The notes: generated by a model not told the origin, from the sequence alone. A stretch of 64,000 bases of DNA from [Flavobacterium] thermophilum (GCA_900450595.1 UGGS01000001.1:310001-374000); one strand, 5' to 3'; shown: positions 37,806-48,675, numbered from the stretch's first letter. Made by a program: numbers and translations.

Positions 37806-38772
37806 TGCCATGGGAGGCGACCATGCTCCACGCGAAATCGTCCTTGGGGCGGCTCGAGCCGCCGCGCATTTTCCCGACATTCATATTACGCTTATCGGCG
37901 ACGAAGCGAAAATCCGTCCGCATGTGCCGGACGGAGGGCGCCTGTCGATCCTCCATGCCGATGAGGTGATTGAAGCGACCGATGAGCCGGTGCGGGCTGT
38001 GCGGCGCAAAAAAAACTCGTCGTTGGTGCGCATGGCGGAAGAAGTGAAAGAAGGGCGCGCTGACGCGTGCATATCGGCCGGCAATACTGGTGCGTTGATG
38101 GCGGCTGGGCTGTTTGTCGTTGGGCGGATTGCCGGCATCGACCGGCCAGCGCTCGCGCCGACATTGCCTACGCTGGACGGGCGGGGGTTTGTCTTTTTGG
38201 ATGTCGGCGCCAATGTCGACGCCCGCCCGGAGCATTTGCAGCAATATGCGATTATGGGGCACGTGTATGCCCAACAAGTGCGGGGCATCGCCAAGCCGCG
38301 CATCGGCCTGCTCAACGTCGGCACCGAAGATCAAAAAGGGAATGAAACCGTGAAGCGGGCGTTCTCCTTGCTGAAAGAAACGAACCTTCATTTCATCGGC
38401 AATGTGGAGGCGCGCGATTTGCTGAATGGCGTGGCCGATGTCGTTGTCGCTGATGGGTTTGCCGGCAATGTCGCCTTAAAAACGATCGAGGGAACGGCGA
38501 TGGCGCTTTTTTCGTTGCTCAAGCAGACGCTGACAAGCGGCGCGGTCGCAAAACTCGCCGCCGCTGTCCTCAAGCCGAAGCTCGCCGGACTGAAAAAGAT
38601 GATGGACTACTCCGAATACGGCGGGGCGGCGTTGTTCGGCTTGAACGCTCCGGTCATTAAAGCGCACGGCTCATCCGATGCGAACGCTATTTTCCATGCC
38701 GTCCGCCAAGCGCGCGAGATAGTGGCCCATGATGTCATTGGCACGATCAAAGCGGAGCTCGAGCGGGCATAA
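37789..38772 (+). CDS. plsX: phosphate acyltransferase PlsX
   Basis: 327 residues. Converts acyl-ACP to acyl-phosphate, the acyl donor for PlsY in phospholipid synthesis. Begins [20 protein letters not shown]; further motifs are [34 protein letters not shown] and [25 protein letters not shown] lies before the ATG inside the fapR end, so the two are coupled. Followed by fabD at 20 bases. Confidence 0.95.
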   Translation: MNIVIDAMGGDHAPREIVLGAARAAAHFPDIHITLIGDEAKIRPHVPDGGRLSILHADEVIEATDEPVRAVRRKKNSSLVRMAEEVKEGRADACISAGNTGALMAAGLFVVGRIAGIDRPALAPTLPTLDGRGFVFLDVGANVDARPEHLQQYAIMGHVYAQQVRGIAKPRIGLLNVGTEDQKGNETVKRAFSLLKETNLHFIGNVEARDLLNGVADVVVADGFAGNVALKTIEGTAMALFSLLKQTLTSGAVAKLAAAVLKPKLAGLKKMMDYSEYGGAALFGLNAPVIKAHGSSDANAIFHAVRQAREIVAHDVIGTIKAELERA

Positions 38773-38792
38773 TGGATAAAGGAGGAAGCAAA

Positions 38793-39734
38793 ATGGGTAA
38801 AATCGCCTTTTTATTTCCGGGACAAGGGTCGCAAACGGTCGGCATGGCCAAGGACGCCGCCGACCGCGACGCCCGCGCCCGTGCGGTGATTGAGGCGGCT
38901 GACGAGCGGCTCGGATTTCCGCTTTCTTCGCTCATGTTCAACGGGCCGCAAGCTGAGCTGACGCTGACGTACAACGCCCAGCCGGCGCTTTTGACCGCCA
39001 GCATCGCCTTGCTTCAGCTCGTAGACGGAGAAGGCTTGAAGGCCGATTACGTCGCCGGCCATAGTTTGGGTGAATACACGGCGCTCGTGGCCGCCGGCGC
39101 CATGTCGTTTGCCGACGCTGTCTATGCGGTGCGCCGCCGCGGCGAGCTGATGGATGAAGCGGTGCCGGCCGGCGAAGGGACGATGGCTGCCGTATTAGGG
39201 ATGGAGGCAGAGGCGCTCGAAGCGGTGACGAACGAAATTGCCGCCCAAGGCCATCCGGTTGAGCCGGCCAATTTCAACTGCCCGGGGCAAATCGTCATCT
39301 CCGGTTCGAAAGCGGGAGTGGAAAAGGCGGGGCAGTTGGCGAAAGAGCGCGGCGCGAAACGCGTCATTCCGCTGGAAGTGAGCGGACCGTTCCATTCGTC
39401 GCTCATGAAGCCGGCGGCGGAAAAACTGCAGGCTGTTCTTGACAGCCTGGCCATTGAAGATGCTGCTGTTCCCGTCATCGCCAACGTAACGGCCGAGCCG
39501 GTGACGAAGAAAGAGGACATTGCCCGGCTTCTTATTGAACAGCTCTATTCGCCGGTGCGCTGGGAACAGTCGGTGCGCACGCTGTTGGCGCTTGGGGTCG
39601 ACACGTTTGTCGAAATCGGACCGGGGAAAGTGTTGTCCGGCCTCGTGAAAAAAATCGACCGCAACGCCCGTGTTTATGCGGTAAACGATCTCGCTTCCTT
39701 GGAAACGACCATTGCGGCGCTGAAAGGAGAATAA
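38793..39734 (+). CDS. fabD: malonyl-CoA:ACP transacylase
   Basis: 313 residues. Loads malonate onto ACP. Active-site Ser in [17 protein letters not shown] (~90), upstream [15 protein letters not shown], Arg in VRRRGELM and His in [16 protein letters not shown] 38793 follows AAAGGAGGA at 7 bases; the ATG at 38772 seven codons upstream overlaps the plsX stop and lacks a site. Seven bases before fabG. Confidence 0.95.
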   Translation: MGKIAFLFPGQGSQTVGMAKDAADRDARARAVIEAADERLGFPLSSLMFNGPQAELTLTYNAQPALLTASIALLQLVDGEGLKADYVAGHSLGEYTALVAAGAMSFADAVYAVRRRGELMDEAVPAGEGTMAAVLGMEAEALEAVTNEIAAQGHPVEPANFNCPGQIVISGSKAGVEKAGQLAKERGAKRVIPLEVSGPFHSSLMKPAAEKLQAVLDSLAIEDAAVPVIANVTAEPVTKKEDIARLLIEQLYSPVRWEQSVRTLLALGVDTFVEIGPGKVLSGLVKKIDRNARVYAVNDLASLETTIAALKGE

Positions 39735-39741
39735 CAAAACA

Positions 39742-40485
39742 ATGCTTGAAGGAAAAATCGCCCTCGTTACCGGGGCGTCGCGCGGCATCGGCCGGGCGGT
39801 TGCCTTGGAGCTCGCCCGTCAAGGGGCGAACGTCGTTGTCAACTATGCCGGCAGCGAGGCAAAAGCGAATGAAGTCGTTGAGATGATCCGCTCGCTCGGC
39901 CGCGAAGCGATCGCCGTCCAGGCGGACGTCGCCCGGGCGGAGGAGGTGGAGCGCTTGGTGAAAACAGCGCTCGACCAGTTCGGCCGCCTCGACATTTTGG
40001 TGAACAACGCCGGCATTACGCGCGACAATTTGCTCATGCGGATGAAAGAAGAAGAATGGGATGCGGTGATTAATACGAACTTAAAAGGGGTATTTCTTTG
40101 TACGAAGGCTGTGACACGGCCGATGATGAAGCAGCGCGGCGGCCGGATCATCAACATCGCCTCCGTCGTCGGGGTCATCGGCAACCCTGGGCAGGCGAAC
40201 TACGTGGCGGCCAAAGCCGGCGTCATCGGATTGACGAAGACGGCCGCGCGCGAACTCGCCAGCCGGAACATCACCGTCAACGCCGTCGCACCGGGATTCA
40301 TTACAACCGATATGACCGAAGCGCTCAGCGAGGAATTGAAGGGGGAAATGTTAAAACAAATTCCGCTCGCCCGTTTCGGCGAGCCGGATGACGTCGCCCG
40401 CGTTGTGGCGTTTCTCGCGTCCGACGCCGCCGGCTACATGACCGGCCAGACGCTTCACGTTGATGGCGGCATGGTCATGCCGTAA
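39742..40485 (+). CDS. fabG: 3-oxoacyl-ACP reductase
   Basis: 247 residues, short-chain dehydrogenase. NADPH site [17 protein letters not shown] (~residues 8-24), [13 protein letters not shown], catalytic Ser in [15 protein letters not shown] and Tyr/Lys in [13 protein letters not shown] (~Y153, K157). C-terminus ends [15 protein letters not shown]. Last of the closely packed fapR operon; acpP follows after 60 bases with a possible promoter of its own. Confidence 0.95.
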   Translation: MLEGKIALVTGASRGIGRAVALELARQGANVVVNYAGSEAKANEVVEMIRSLGREAIAVQADVARAEEVERLVKTALDQFGRLDILVNNAGITRDNLLMRMKEEEWDAVINTNLKGVFLCTKAVTRPMMKQRGGRIINIASVVGVIGNPGQANYVAAKAGVIGLTKTAARELASRNITVNAVAPGFITTDMTEALSEELKGEMLKQIPLARFGEPDDVARVVAFLASDAAGYMTGQTLHVDGGMVMP

Positions 40486-40545
40486 CAAAAGGCGGCTAGT
40501 ATTTTCCCTGAGAATCGACTATAATCATGAAGGGAGGTGAACAGA

Positions 40546-40779
40546 ATGGCAGACGTATTGGAACGTGTCACGAAAATCATCGTCGACCGGCTCGGGGTTG
40601 ACGAATCGCAAGTGACGCTCGAGGCGTCGTTCAAAGACGATTTGGGTGCTGACTCGCTCGACATCGTCGAATTGGTCATGGAGCTCGAAGACGAATTCAA
40701 CATGGAAATTTCCGACGAAGAAGCGGAAAAAATTGTCACAGTCGGAGATGCTGTGAACTACATAAAAAGCCATCTGTAA
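40546..40779 (+). CDS. acpP: acyl carrier protein
   Basis: 77 residues, acidic. Serine carrying phosphopantetheine lies in [20 protein letters not shown] (~Ser 37). GGGAGGTGA precedes the ATG at 7 bases, an unusually strong site consistent with the high abundance of ACP. TATAAT at 40520-40525 could be a separate -10, though no good -35 is visible. A terminator follows. Confidence 0.96.
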   Translation: MADVLERVTKIIVDRLGVDESQVTLEASFKDDLGADSLDIVELVMELEDEFNMEISDEEAEKIVTVGDAVNYIKSHL

Positions 40780-40793
40780 TCCCGCTTTTTTGC

Positions 40794-40821
40794 AAAGTCC
40801 CGTTGCTCCGAACGGGGCTTT
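40794..40821 (+). terminator. rho-independent terminator after acpP
   Basis: AAAG.CCCGTT pairs with AACGGG.CTTT around a GCTCCG loop; T-rich sequence follows. Confidence 0.85.
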
Positions 40822-40960
40822 CTCTGCTTTTTAAGAGGCGCACGGGACCTAGCCGCGGAAAAAAGGCGCCTTTGCCACTCGCGTAGCGGGATGGTGAACG
40901 GATATAATAAAGGATAGTATACGGCCAGTTTTGTCTGGAACGAAGTCGGAGGGCATTTTT

Positions 40961-41701
40961 ATGTCAAAACAAAAAGACAAAGAACGCATCCACGAAAAAA
41001 GGCGGGCGAAGTTTCAAGAACTGCAAAGGAAAATCGGGATCACCTTCCAAAATGAAAAGCTGTTGATGCAAGCGTTCACCCATTCATCGTATGTGAATGA
41101 GCATCGGCGGCGGCTTCACGAGGATAATGAACGGCTCGAGTTTTTGGGCGACGCCGTGCTGGAGCTGACCGTTTCCCAATATTTGTTTCAAAAATTCCCA
41201 CATATGAGCGAAGGGCAGTTGACAAAGCTGCGGGCGGCCATTGTCTGCGAGCCGTCACTTGTGAAATTTGCCAACGCCCTGTCGTTTGGCGAACTCGTTT
41301 TGCTTGGCAAAGGCGAGGAGCTGACCGGCGGACGGACGCGCCCGGCGCTTTTGGCTGACGTGTTTGAAGCGTTTATCGGCGCCCTTTATTTGGATCAAGG
41401 AATGGAGGCGGTCCTCCATTTTTTAGGGCAAACGATCTTTCCCAAAATAGATGAAGGTGCTTTTTCTCATGTGATGGATTTTAAAAGCCAGCTGCAGGAA
41501 CTCGTGCAGCGCGACGGCAGCGGGACGCTTGAATACACCATTTTGGAAGAAAAAGGACCGGCCCACAACAAAGAGTTCGTCGCCCGCGTGGCGTTAAACG
41601 GCCAAGAGCTCGGCATCGGTGTCGGCCGCTCCAAAAAGGAAGCCGAGCAGCATGCGGCACAAATGGCGCTTGAGACGCTGCGGGCTGCCGAGCGGCCATA
41701 G
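40961..41701 (+). CDS. rnc: ribonuclease III
   Basis: 246 residues. Cuts double-stranded RNA, including rRNA precursors. Signature [15 protein letters not shown] (~56-70) and acidic [16 protein letters not shown] supply the metal-binding residues. C-terminal double-stranded RNA-binding domain (~175-243) with [15 protein letters not shown] and [17 protein letters not shown] 40961 follows GGAGGGC; the open frame upstream has no site. TATAAT at 40903-40908 may serve as its -10. Confidence 0.95.
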   Translation: MSKQKDKERIHEKRRAKFQELQRKIGITFQNEKLLMQAFTHSSYVNEHRRRLHEDNERLEFLGDAVLELTVSQYLFQKFPHMSEGQLTKLRAAIVCEPSLVKFANALSFGELVLLGKGEELTGGRTRPALLADVFEAFIGALYLDQGMEAVLHFLGQTIFPKIDEGAFSHVMDFKSQLQELVQRDGSGTLEYTILEEKGPAHNKEFVARVALNGQELGIGVGRSKKEAEQHAAQMALETLRAAERP

Positions 41702-41731
41702 AAGGCTGGCGCTTTTACGTCAGTCTTTTTG
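41702..41731 (+). terminator. probable terminator after rnc
   Basis: AAGGCTGGCG pairs with CGTCAGTCTT using two G-U pairs, then TTTTT. Directly after the rnc stop. Confidence 0.7.
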
Positions 41732-41841
41732 TATGAACATTTTTTCTCGACGCACTGTGGTGGTATATTGAAAACAGCAGCCTGTCCCGGTCCGCTCCGG
41801 CGGGCCGAGATCAAAGCGGAAAGATGGTGAAGCATCGTATC

Positions 41842-44800
41842 ATGTTCCTAAAACGGTTAGATGTGATCGGCTTCAAATCATTCGCCGACCGCGTATCGAT
41901 TGATTTTGTCCCCGGTGTCACGGCGGTTGTCGGCCCGAACGGAAGCGGCAAAAGCAACATTACCGACGCGATCCGCTGGGTGCTCGGCGAGCAGTCGGCG
42001 AAATCGCTGCGCGGGGCAAAAATGGAAGACGTCATTTTCGCCGGCAGCGACTCGCGCAAGCCGCTGAATGTCGCCGAAGTGACGATCACGCTCGACAACG
42101 AAGATGGCTTTTTGCCGCTTGAGTATCAAGAGGTGAGCATCACCCGGCGCGTTTACCGCTCCGGGGAAAGCGAGTTTTTCATCAACCGCCAGCCGTGCCG
42201 CTTAAAAGATATTGTCGATTTGTTTCTGGACTCCGGGCTTGGCAAGGAGGCGTTTTCGATCATCGGCCAAGGCCGGGTCGAAGAAATTTTAAGCAGCAAG
42301 CCGGAAGAGCGGCGTACGATTTTTGAAGAAGCGGCCGGTGTCTTGAAATACAAGCTGCGCAAAAAAAAGGCGGAAACAAAACTTGCGGAAACACAAGACA
42401 ACTTGCATCGCGTCAACGACATTTTGCATGAGCTCGAACAGCAGCTTGAACCGCTTCGGATGCAGGCGTCAATCGCCAAAGAGTATTTGGAAAAACGCGA
42501 GGAGCTCGAGCGGTTTGAAGTGGCGCTTATGGTGCACGACATCGAGGAGCTGCACCGGCAATGGAGCGGACTGAAGGAAGCGCTTGATCGGCACCAGCAA
42601 GAGGAAGGAGCGCTGGCGGCGGCGCTGCACAAAATGGAAGCCCATATCGAACAGCTGCGCGACCAAATGGCGGCCATTGACGAGTCGATCGACGGCCTGC
42701 AGCAAGTGCTGCTGTTGGCAAGCGAGGAGCTTGAAAAACTCGAAGGCCGGAAGGAAGTGTTAAAAGAGAGGAAAAAAAATGCAGAAAAGCGGAAAGAGCA
42801 GCTTGAGGAGACTGCCGCCGCTTTAACGGCGAAACAGCGCCGCCTGGCCGAACGGCTCCGTGCAGAGCGGGCTGAGCTCGCCCGGCTTGAGGGCGCTGCC
42901 GCGGCGCTGGAGAAAGAGCTGAAAGAGAAACAAATGTCGCTTTCCGAGTATGAGGTTGATCTTGAGGAGGAGATCGAGCGGCGAAAGGGCGATTATATCG
43001 ACCTTGTCCACGAACAAGCGGCGTTGAAAAACGAGCGCACGCATGTGGAGCAGGCGATCGGCAAGCTGCAGGCCAAGCGGGCGGCGCTCGACGAAGCGAA
43101 CCGCCACCATCTTGCTGAACGCGAGCAGATAGAACGAAAACTGGCGGCTTCGCGCGCTGAGCAGTCCCGCCTTGAACAAGCCATCGCTGAGACGAGCGGG
43201 AAGCTGGCTCATATGACGGCCGCACTTGCGGCACAAAAGGCGGAGCTCGAACGGAATGAGTCGCTTTTGCAGCAGGCGCGTCAATACCGGCAGCAAACAA
43301 AAGCGCGCAAGCAATGGCTGGAAGAGATGCAACACGATTATGCTGGCTTTTTCCAAGGGGTGAAGGAAGTATTAAAAGCGCGCGACCGGCTTCCCGGCAT
43401 TCATGGCGCAATTGTTGAGCTGATCCGCGTGCCGGACCGCTACGAAACGGCGCTCGAAACGGCGCTCGGCGGCGCGATGCAGCACATCGTCGTCGACAGC
43501 GAAGCGGCGGCGCGGCAAGCCATCCACTATTTGAAAACGAACGGCCATGGGCGGGCGACGTTTTTGCCGCTTGACGTCATTCAAGCGCGCGCCCTGTCGG
43601 AGCGGGAGCGGGCGATGATCAGCGGCCATCCGGCGTTTGTCGGCATCGCAAGCGAGCTGGTCGAGTACGATCGCGCCCACCAGGCGGCGATCGCCCATTT
43701 GCTTGGCCACGTCATCGTCACGGCGGACTTAAAAGGAGCCAATGAACTCGCCAAACTCCTTCAGTACCGCTATCGGCTCGTCACCCTTGACGGCGATGTC
43801 GTCAGTCCGGGCGGCGCGATGACCGGCGGCGGGGCGGCGAAAAAGACGGCTTCGCTGTTGGGCCGAGCCCGCGAGCTCGAGGCGATGGCTGCCAAATTGC
43901 GTGAAATGGATGAAACGATCGCCCGGCTCGAGCGCGATATCGCAGGGAAAGAGCGAGAGCGGGCGGAGAGGGAACGGGAGGCGGCTGCGCTGCAAGAGAA
44001 GATGGCGGCGCTGCAGCAGTCGTTGCAGGCGCAAAAAGACGAACAACGCGAACTCGACTGGCAAAAAAAGCGGATCGACGAGCGGCTCGCGCTGTACGAT
44101 GAAGAAAAAGCGAACGATGAGCGTGAAGCGGCGGAACTCAACCGCCGTCTCGTCGCCGTTGACAGACAGCTTGAGCAGCTTGCCGGAAAGCTGCAAGCGA
44201 TTGACGACGACATCAGCCGGCTGCAGGCGCAAAAACAGACGGAGCAAACGACAAAAGAAGCGCTGCAAGCCGCGATCACAGAACAAAAAGTCGCTTTGGC
44301 CGAGACGAAAGAACGGGTGAAACACGCGCGGCGGACAGTGGAGGAGCTTGAAACGGAATTGGCTGAAACGGCCCGCGAGCTCGAAGCAGCCGAACGGGAG
44401 CGCGCCGCCCTTGCCGCCGAAATGAACGCGCCGTCCTGGAACGAGGACGAACTGGAGCAACAGCGGCAGCAAAAGCTAGAAGACAAGCAAAAAACGATTG
44501 AACTCATCGCCAGCCGCCGCGAACAGCGGCTTGACTGCCAAGGCCGGCTTGAGCATTTGGAGCGGGAATGGAAAGAAGCGAAGCGCCAGCATAAACAGCT
44601 TGTCGATGTGGTCAAAGACGAAGAAGTGAAGTTGAATCGGCTGGACGTTGAGCTTGATAACTTGCTCACCCGGCTTGGCGAAGAGTATGGAATGTCGTTT
44701 GAGGCGGCCCGTTTGGCCTATCCGCTTGAAATCGGGGCCGAAGAGGCGCGCAAGCGAGTGAAGCTGATCAAGCGCGCCATCGATGAGCTCGGCACCGTCA

Positions 44801-45405
44801 ATTTAGGAGCGATCGATGAATATGAGCGCGTTTCCGAACGGCACCGTTTTTTGAGCGAGCAAAAAGCCGATTTGGAAGAGGCGAAAGCGACGCTCCATCA
44901 AGTGATCGACGAAATGGACGAGGAAATGAAAAAACGGTTTTTTTCAACGTTCGAACAAATCCGCGCTCATTTCGGCGAGGTGTTCCGCGAGCTGTTCGGC
45001 GGCGGGCGCGCCGATTTGCGCCTGACTGACCCGAACGACTTGCTTGAAACCGGGGTGGAGATCGTCGCCCAGCCACCGGGGAAAAAGCTGCAGCACTTAA
45101 GCCTGCTTTCAGGCGGTGAGCGGGCGTTGACGGCGATCGCCCTTTTGTTCTCGATTTTAAAAGTGCGCCCAGTGCCGTTTTGCGTCCTCGATGAAGTCGA
45201 GGCGGCGCTTGATGAAGCGAACGTGCAGCGCTACGCCCAATATTTGAAGCGGTTCAGCCGCGATACGCAATTTATCGTCATTACCCACCGGAAAGGGACG
45301 ATGGAAGAGGCGGACGTGCTGTATGGCGTCACGATGCAAGAATCGGGCGTCTCGAAGCTCGTTTCCGTCCGTTTGGAAGACTCCAAGCAACTCGTGTCGT
45401 CATAG
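41842..45405 (+). CDS. smc: chromosome segregation protein SMC
   Basis: 1187 residues, the normal length. Walker A GPNGSGKSNITDAIRWVLGE near residue 32, long coiled-coil arm (~165-500), hinge (~505-665, with HGAIVELIRVPDRYETALE and SPGGAMTGGGAAKK), second coiled-coil arm (~670-1010), then the ABC signature LSGGERALTAIALLF (~1090) and Walker B FCVLDEVEAALDEAN. Forms a ring with ScpA/ScpB that compacts DNA. Start at 41842 (MFLKRLDVIGFKSF) is the family start; six further codons are open upstream. GGTG at 12 bases is a weak site. Confidence 0.95.
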   Translation: MFLKRLDVIGFKSFADRVSIDFVPGVTAVVGPNGSGKSNITDAIRWVLGEQSAKSLRGAKMEDVIFAGSDSRKPLNVAEVTITLDNEDGFLPLEYQEVSITRRVYRSGESEFFINRQPCRLKDIVDLFLDSGLGKEAFSIIGQGRVEEILSSKPEERRTIFEEAAGVLKYKLRKKKAETKLAETQDNLHRVNDILHELEQQLEPLRMQASIAKEYLEKREELERFEVALMVHDIEELHRQWSGLKEALDRHQQEEGALAAALHKMEAHIEQLRDQMAAIDESIDGLQQVLLLASEELEKLEGRKEVLKERKKNAEKRKEQLEETAAALTAKQRRLAERLRAERAELARLEGAAAALEKELKEKQMSLSEYEVDLEEEIERRKGDYIDLVHEQAALKNERTHVEQAIGKLQAKRAALDEANRHHLAEREQIERKLAASRAEQSRLEQAIAETSGKLAHMTAALAAQKAELERNESLLQQARQYRQQTKARKQWLEEMQHDYAGFFQGVKEVLKARDRLPGIHGAIVELIRVPDRYETALETALGGAMQHIVVDSEAAARQAIHYLKTNGHGRATFLPLDVIQARALSERERAMISGHPAFVGIASELVEYDRAHQAAIAHLLGHVIVTADLKGANELAKLLQYRYRLVTLDGDVVSPGGAMTGGGAAKKTASLLGRARELEAMAAKLREMDETIARLERDIAGKERERAEREREAAALQEKMAALQQSLQAQKDEQRELDWQKKRIDERLALYDEEKANDEREAAELNRRLVAVDRQLEQLAGKLQAIDDDISRLQAQKQTEQTTKEALQAAITEQKVALAETKERVKHARRTVEELETELAETARELEAAERERAALAAEMNAPSWNEDELEQQRQQKLEDKQKTIELIASRREQRLDCQGRLEHLEREWKEAKRQHKQLVDVVKDEEVKLNRLDVELDNLLTRLGEEYGMSFEAARLAYPLEIGAEEARKRVKLIKRAIDELGTVNLGAIDEYERVSERHRFLSEQKADLEEAKATLHQVIDEMDEEMKKRFFSTFEQIRAHFGEVFRELFGGGRADLRLTDPNDLLETGVEIVAQPPGKKLQHLSLLSGGERALTAIALLFSILKVRPVPFCVLDEVEAALDEANVQRYAQYLKRFSRDTQFIVITHRKGTMEEADVLYGVTMQESGVSKLVSVRLEDSKQLVSS

Positions 45406-45420
45406 AAAGGAGGAGCCTCG

Positions 45421-46410
45421 ATGGGCTTTTTTCAAAAGTTGAAAGAAAAGTGGACAAAACAGGCGGATGCCGTCACGGAAAAGTTTAAGGAAGGGCTGTC
45501 GAAAACGCGCGATTCACTCGCCGGGAAAGTGAACGACTTGATCGCCCGCTACCGGAAAGTCGATGAGGAATTTTTCGAAGAGCTGGAGGAAATTTTAATC
45601 GCCGCTGACGTCGGCGTGGCGACCGTCATGGAACTGGTCGATGAGCTGAAAATGGAAGTGAAGCGCCGCAACATTCAAGATTCGGCGCAAATGCGCGACG
45701 TGATCGCGGAAAAACTGATTGACATTTACCGCGCCGGCGCCGATGACAACGAGCTTTCCGCCTTGAATATGCAAGAAGGAGGGCTGACGGTCATATTGTT
45801 CGTCGGCGTCAACGGCGTTGGCAAGACGACGACGATCGGAAAACTGGCGCATAAGCTGAAATCGGAAGGGAAATCGGTGCTCTTGGCCGCAGGCGACACG
45901 TTCCGCGCCGGAGCGATCGAGCAGTTGGAAGTATGGGGCGAACGCGTTGGGGTCGATGTCATTAAGCAGGCGGCCGGCTCCGACCCGGCGGCCGTTATGT
46001 ACGACGCTATTCAGGCGGCAAAAGCACGCAGCGTTGACGTGTTGTTGTGCGACACAGCCGGGCGGCTGCAAAACAAAGTGAACTTAATGAAAGAGCTTGA
46101 AAAAGTGAAGCGCGTCATCAGCCGCGAAATCCCGGGCGCTCCGCATGAAGTGCTGCTTGTGCTTGATGCGACGACCGGGCAAAATGCGATGAGTCAGGCG
46201 AAGCTGTTTAAAGAAGTGACCGATGTGACCGGCATCGTGTTGACAAAGCTCGACGGAACGGCAAAAGGCGGCATCGTGCTCGCCATTCGCAACGAGCTGG
46301 CCATCCCGGTGAAATTCGTCGGCCTCGGCGAAAAGATGGATGATTTGCAGCCGTTTGATGCAGAAAAATATGTATACGGACTGTTTGCCGGTTTGTTCGA
46401 TGAACAATAA
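45421..46410 (+). CDS. ftsY: signal recognition particle receptor FtsY
   Basis: 329 residues. Receives the SRP-ribosome complex at the membrane. Short amphipathic N-terminus (MGFFQKLKEKWTKQ) replaces the long acidic A domain of E. coli. N domain, then G domain with GVNGVGKTTTIGKLAHKL (~128), DTFRAGAIEQL, CDTAGRLQNKVNLM and TKLDGTAKGG. AAAGGAGG precedes the ATG, 15 bases after smc. The 207 bases that follow carry the promoter of ylxM-ffh and no gene. Confidence 0.95.
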   Translation: MGFFQKLKEKWTKQADAVTEKFKEGLSKTRDSLAGKVNDLIARYRKVDEEFFEELEEILIAADVGVATVMELVDELKMEVKRRNIQDSAQMRDVIAEKLIDIYRAGADDNELSALNMQEGGLTVILFVGVNGVGKTTTIGKLAHKLKSEGKSVLLAAGDTFRAGAIEQLEVWGERVGVDVIKQAAGSDPAAVMYDAIQAAKARSVDVLLCDTAGRLQNKVNLMKELEKVKRVISREIPGAPHEVLLVLDATTGQNAMSQAKLFKEVTDVTGIVLTKLDGTAKGGIVLAIRNELAIPVKFVGLGEKMDDLQPFDAEKYVYGLFAGLFDEQ

Positions 46411-46543
46411 CGGCTAGTTGGCCAGTTGCATGCCGTTTAGCGGCTCGTACGGCATCGGCGCGGCCTGCATCCGTGTTTTCCCGCCAGGCTGGCGGCCAAC
46501 CGCGCCCCAGCCTTGCTTTTATGGGGGAAAAATCGTCCTCATC

Positions 46544-46572
46544 TTGACAAGAGCCGGAAAACAAAGTACACT
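46544..46572 (+). promoter_or_regulatory. sigma-A promoter of ylxM-ffh
   Basis: TTGACA (46544-46549), 17 bases, TACACT (46567-46572): a consensus -35 with ideal spacing, 46 bases upstream of the ylxM start. Confidence 0.85.
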
Positions 46573-46617
46573 CACTTGTAAAGGGAATTTACTTAACAAC
46601 GGGGGAGGGAGCGTTCG

Positions 46618-46950
46618 GTGCTCGAAAAAACGATGCGCATGAACTATTTGTATGATTTTTATCACGCGCTGCTGACGCCGAAACAGCGCAATTACATGGC
46701 GCTGTACTACTTGGACGACTACTCCCTCGGGGAAATTGCTGAACAATATGAGGTGAGCCGCCAGGCGGTGTACGATAACATCCGGCGCACAGAAGCGATG
46801 CTTGAGCAGTATGAAGAGAAGCTCGGGCTGCTGCAAAAATATGAACAGCGGCGGCAGGCCATCGAGCGGCTGAAAGACTACATCAGCCGGCATTACGGCG
46901 CTGACGCCGAATTGGCGGCGCTTGTCCGCGAGCTGGATGAACTTGATTAA
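46618..46950 (+). CDS. ylxM: YlxM, SRP-associated DNA-binding-like protein
   Basis: 110 residues. UPF0122 family. Begins [20 protein letters not shown]; a helix-turn-helix ([20 protein letters not shown], ~36-55) resembles sigma-70 region 4. YlxM enhances SRP GTPase cycling in streptococci. GTG start at 46618 with GGGGGAGGG 7 bases upstream. Always found before ffh, from which it is separated by 17 bases. Confidence 0.93.
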   Translation: MLEKTMRMNYLYDFYHALLTPKQRNYMALYYLDDYSLGEIAEQYEVSRQAVYDNIRRTEAMLEQYEEKLGLLQKYEQRRQAIERLKDYISRHYGADAELAALVRELDELD

Positions 46951-46967
46951 AAAAGGGGGTGGCCGCC

Positions 46968-48308
46968 ATGGCGTTTGAAGGATTGTCCGAACGTTTGCAG
47001 CAGGTGATGAACCGCATCCGCGGCAAAGGGAAAGTCACCGAAGCGGATGTCAAAGAGATGATGCGCGAAGTGCGTCTCGCTTTGCTCGAGGCTGACGTCA
47101 ACTTTAAAGTCGTCAAAGATTTCATCAAACGGGTGAGCGAACGGGCCGTCGGGCAGGAAGTGATGAAAAGCTTGACGCCGGGCCAGCAAGTGATTAAAGT
47201 GGTCAAAGAGGAGCTGACGGCGTTAATGGGCGGCGAACAGAGCAAAATCGCGGTCGCCAAAAAGCCGCCGACGGTCGTCATGATGGTTGGCCTGCAAGGG
47301 GCTGGGAAGACGACAACGACCGGGAAGCTCGCCAACTTGCTGCGCAAGCGCCATAACCGGAAGCCGCTGCTGGTCGCTGCTGACGTCTACCGCCCGGCGG
47401 CGATCAAGCAGCTGGAGACGCTCGGCAAACAGCTGAACGTTCCTGTCTTTTCGCTCGGCGAGGACGCCAATCCAGTCGAGATCGCGAAACAGGCGCTCGA
47501 GCGGGCGAAAGAAGAGCATTACGACTATGTGCTGATCGACACGGCCGGCCGCCTTCACATTGATGAGGCGCTCATGGATGAACTGAAGCAAATGAAAGAG
47601 GCGGTCAAGCCGGACGAAATTTTCCTCGTTGTCGACGCCATGACCGGTCAAGACGCCGTCAATGTCGCGCAAAGCTTCCATGAACAGCTCGGCATCACCG
47701 GCGTTATTTTGACGAAGCTCGATGGCGACACGCGCGGCGGGGCGGCGCTGTCGATTCGCGCCGTGACGGGAGCGCCGATCAAGTTCGCCGGGATGGGCGA
47801 AAAACTGGATGCGCTCGAGCCGTTTCATCCGGAGCGGATGGCGTCCCGCATTTTAGGGATGGGCGATGTCTTGACGCTCATTGAAAAAGCGCAGGCCGCC
47901 GTTGATGAGGAGAAGGCGAAAGAGCTCGAACAAAAAATGCGCACGGCCACCTTCACGCTTGACGACTTTTTGGAGCAGCTCGGCCAAGTGCGCAAGCTCG
48001 GACCGCTTGACGAACTGATTAAAATGCTGCCGGGAGCCAATAAAATCAAAGGGCTTTCCAACATTCAAGTCGATGAAAAGCAAATCGCCCGCGTCGAAGC
48101 GATCATCCGCTCGATGACGAAAGAGGAGAAAATGCATCCGGAAATCATCAACGCTAGCCGCAAAAGGCGGATCGCCAAAGGGAGCGGCACGACCGTGCAA
48201 GACGTCAACCGGCTGCTCAAGCAATTTGATGACATGAAAAAAATGATGAAAATGATGACGAATATGCCCAAAGGGAAGAAAAAAGGATTTCGCTTCCCAT
48301 TTATGTAA
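46968..48308 (+). CDS. ffh: signal recognition particle protein Ffh
   Basis: 446 residues. Binds signal sequences of nascent membrane proteins together with the SRP RNA. NG domain: GLQGAGKTTTTGKLANLL (~107), DVYRPAAIKQL, DTAGRLHIDEALMDEL, TKLDGDTRGGAAL. Methionine-rich M domain (~300-446) holds RNA-binding SRKRRIAKGSGTTVQDVNRL and ends with MMKMMTNMPKGKKKGF. ATG 46968 follows AAAAGGGGG. Confidence 0.96.
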   Translation: MAFEGLSERLQQVMNRIRGKGKVTEADVKEMMREVRLALLEADVNFKVVKDFIKRVSERAVGQEVMKSLTPGQQVIKVVKEELTALMGGEQSKIAVAKKPPTVVMMVGLQGAGKTTTTGKLANLLRKRHNRKPLLVAADVYRPAAIKQLETLGKQLNVPVFSLGEDANPVEIAKQALERAKEEHYDYVLIDTAGRLHIDEALMDELKQMKEAVKPDEIFLVVDAMTGQDAVNVAQSFHEQLGITGVILTKLDGDTRGGAALSIRAVTGAPIKFAGMGEKLDALEPFHPERMASRILGMGDVLTLIEKAQAAVDEEKAKELEQKMRTATFTLDDFLEQLGQVRKLGPLDELIKMLPGANKIKGLSNIQVDEKQIARVEAIIRSMTKEEKMHPEIINASRKRRIAKGSGTTVQDVNRLLKQFDDMKKMMKMMTNMPKGKKKGFRFPFM

Positions 48309-48333
48309 ATGATGTTCTGTTAAGCGAAAAACC

Positions 48334-48362
48334 TTTACAAACGGAAAAAGAATTGTTAATAT
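48334..48362 (+). promoter_or_regulatory. candidate promoter for rpsP
   Basis: TTTACA (48334-48339), 17 bases, TAATAT (48357-48362), 41 bases before the rpsP start. AT-rich surroundings support it. Confidence 0.5.
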
Positions 48363-48402
48363 ACTATCTTGTGTGAACACTATACGGAGGTGCGTACAAA
48401 CT

Positions 48403-48675
48403 ATGGCAGTAAAAATTCGTTTAAAACGCATGGGCGCAAAGAAAAAACCGTTTTACCGCATTGTTGTGGCGGATTCCCGCTCGCCGCGCGACGGCCGCTT
48501 CATTGAAACGATCGGCACATACAATCCGGTTGCGGAGCCAGCCGAAATCAAAATCGATGAAGAGCTGGCGCTCAAATGGCTGCAAAACGGTGCCAAACCG
48601 TCCGACACGGTGCGCAGCTTGCTGTCGAAACAAGGCATTTTAGAGAAGTTCCATAACTTGAAATACGGCAAATAA
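48403..48675 (+). CDS. rpsP: 30S ribosomal protein S16
   Basis: 90 residues starting [20 protein letters not shown], with [20 protein letters not shown]: a complete S16. GGAGGTG lies upstream of the ATG at the usual distance; the open frame before it is not supported. Heads the rpsP-khpA-ylqD-rimM-trmD group of ribosome assembly and modification genes. Confidence 0.97.
   Translation: MAVKIRLKRMGAKKKPFYRIVVADSRSPRDGRFIETIGTYNPVAEPAEIKIDEELALKWLQNGAKPSDTVRSLLSKQGILEKFHNLKYGK

Noticed and set aside
42527..44669. Long antisense frames over smc and other GC-rich genes (also over topA, recG, sucC, ylqG)
   Set aside because: They mirror third-position GC bias of the real genes, lack ribosome sites and resemble no family.
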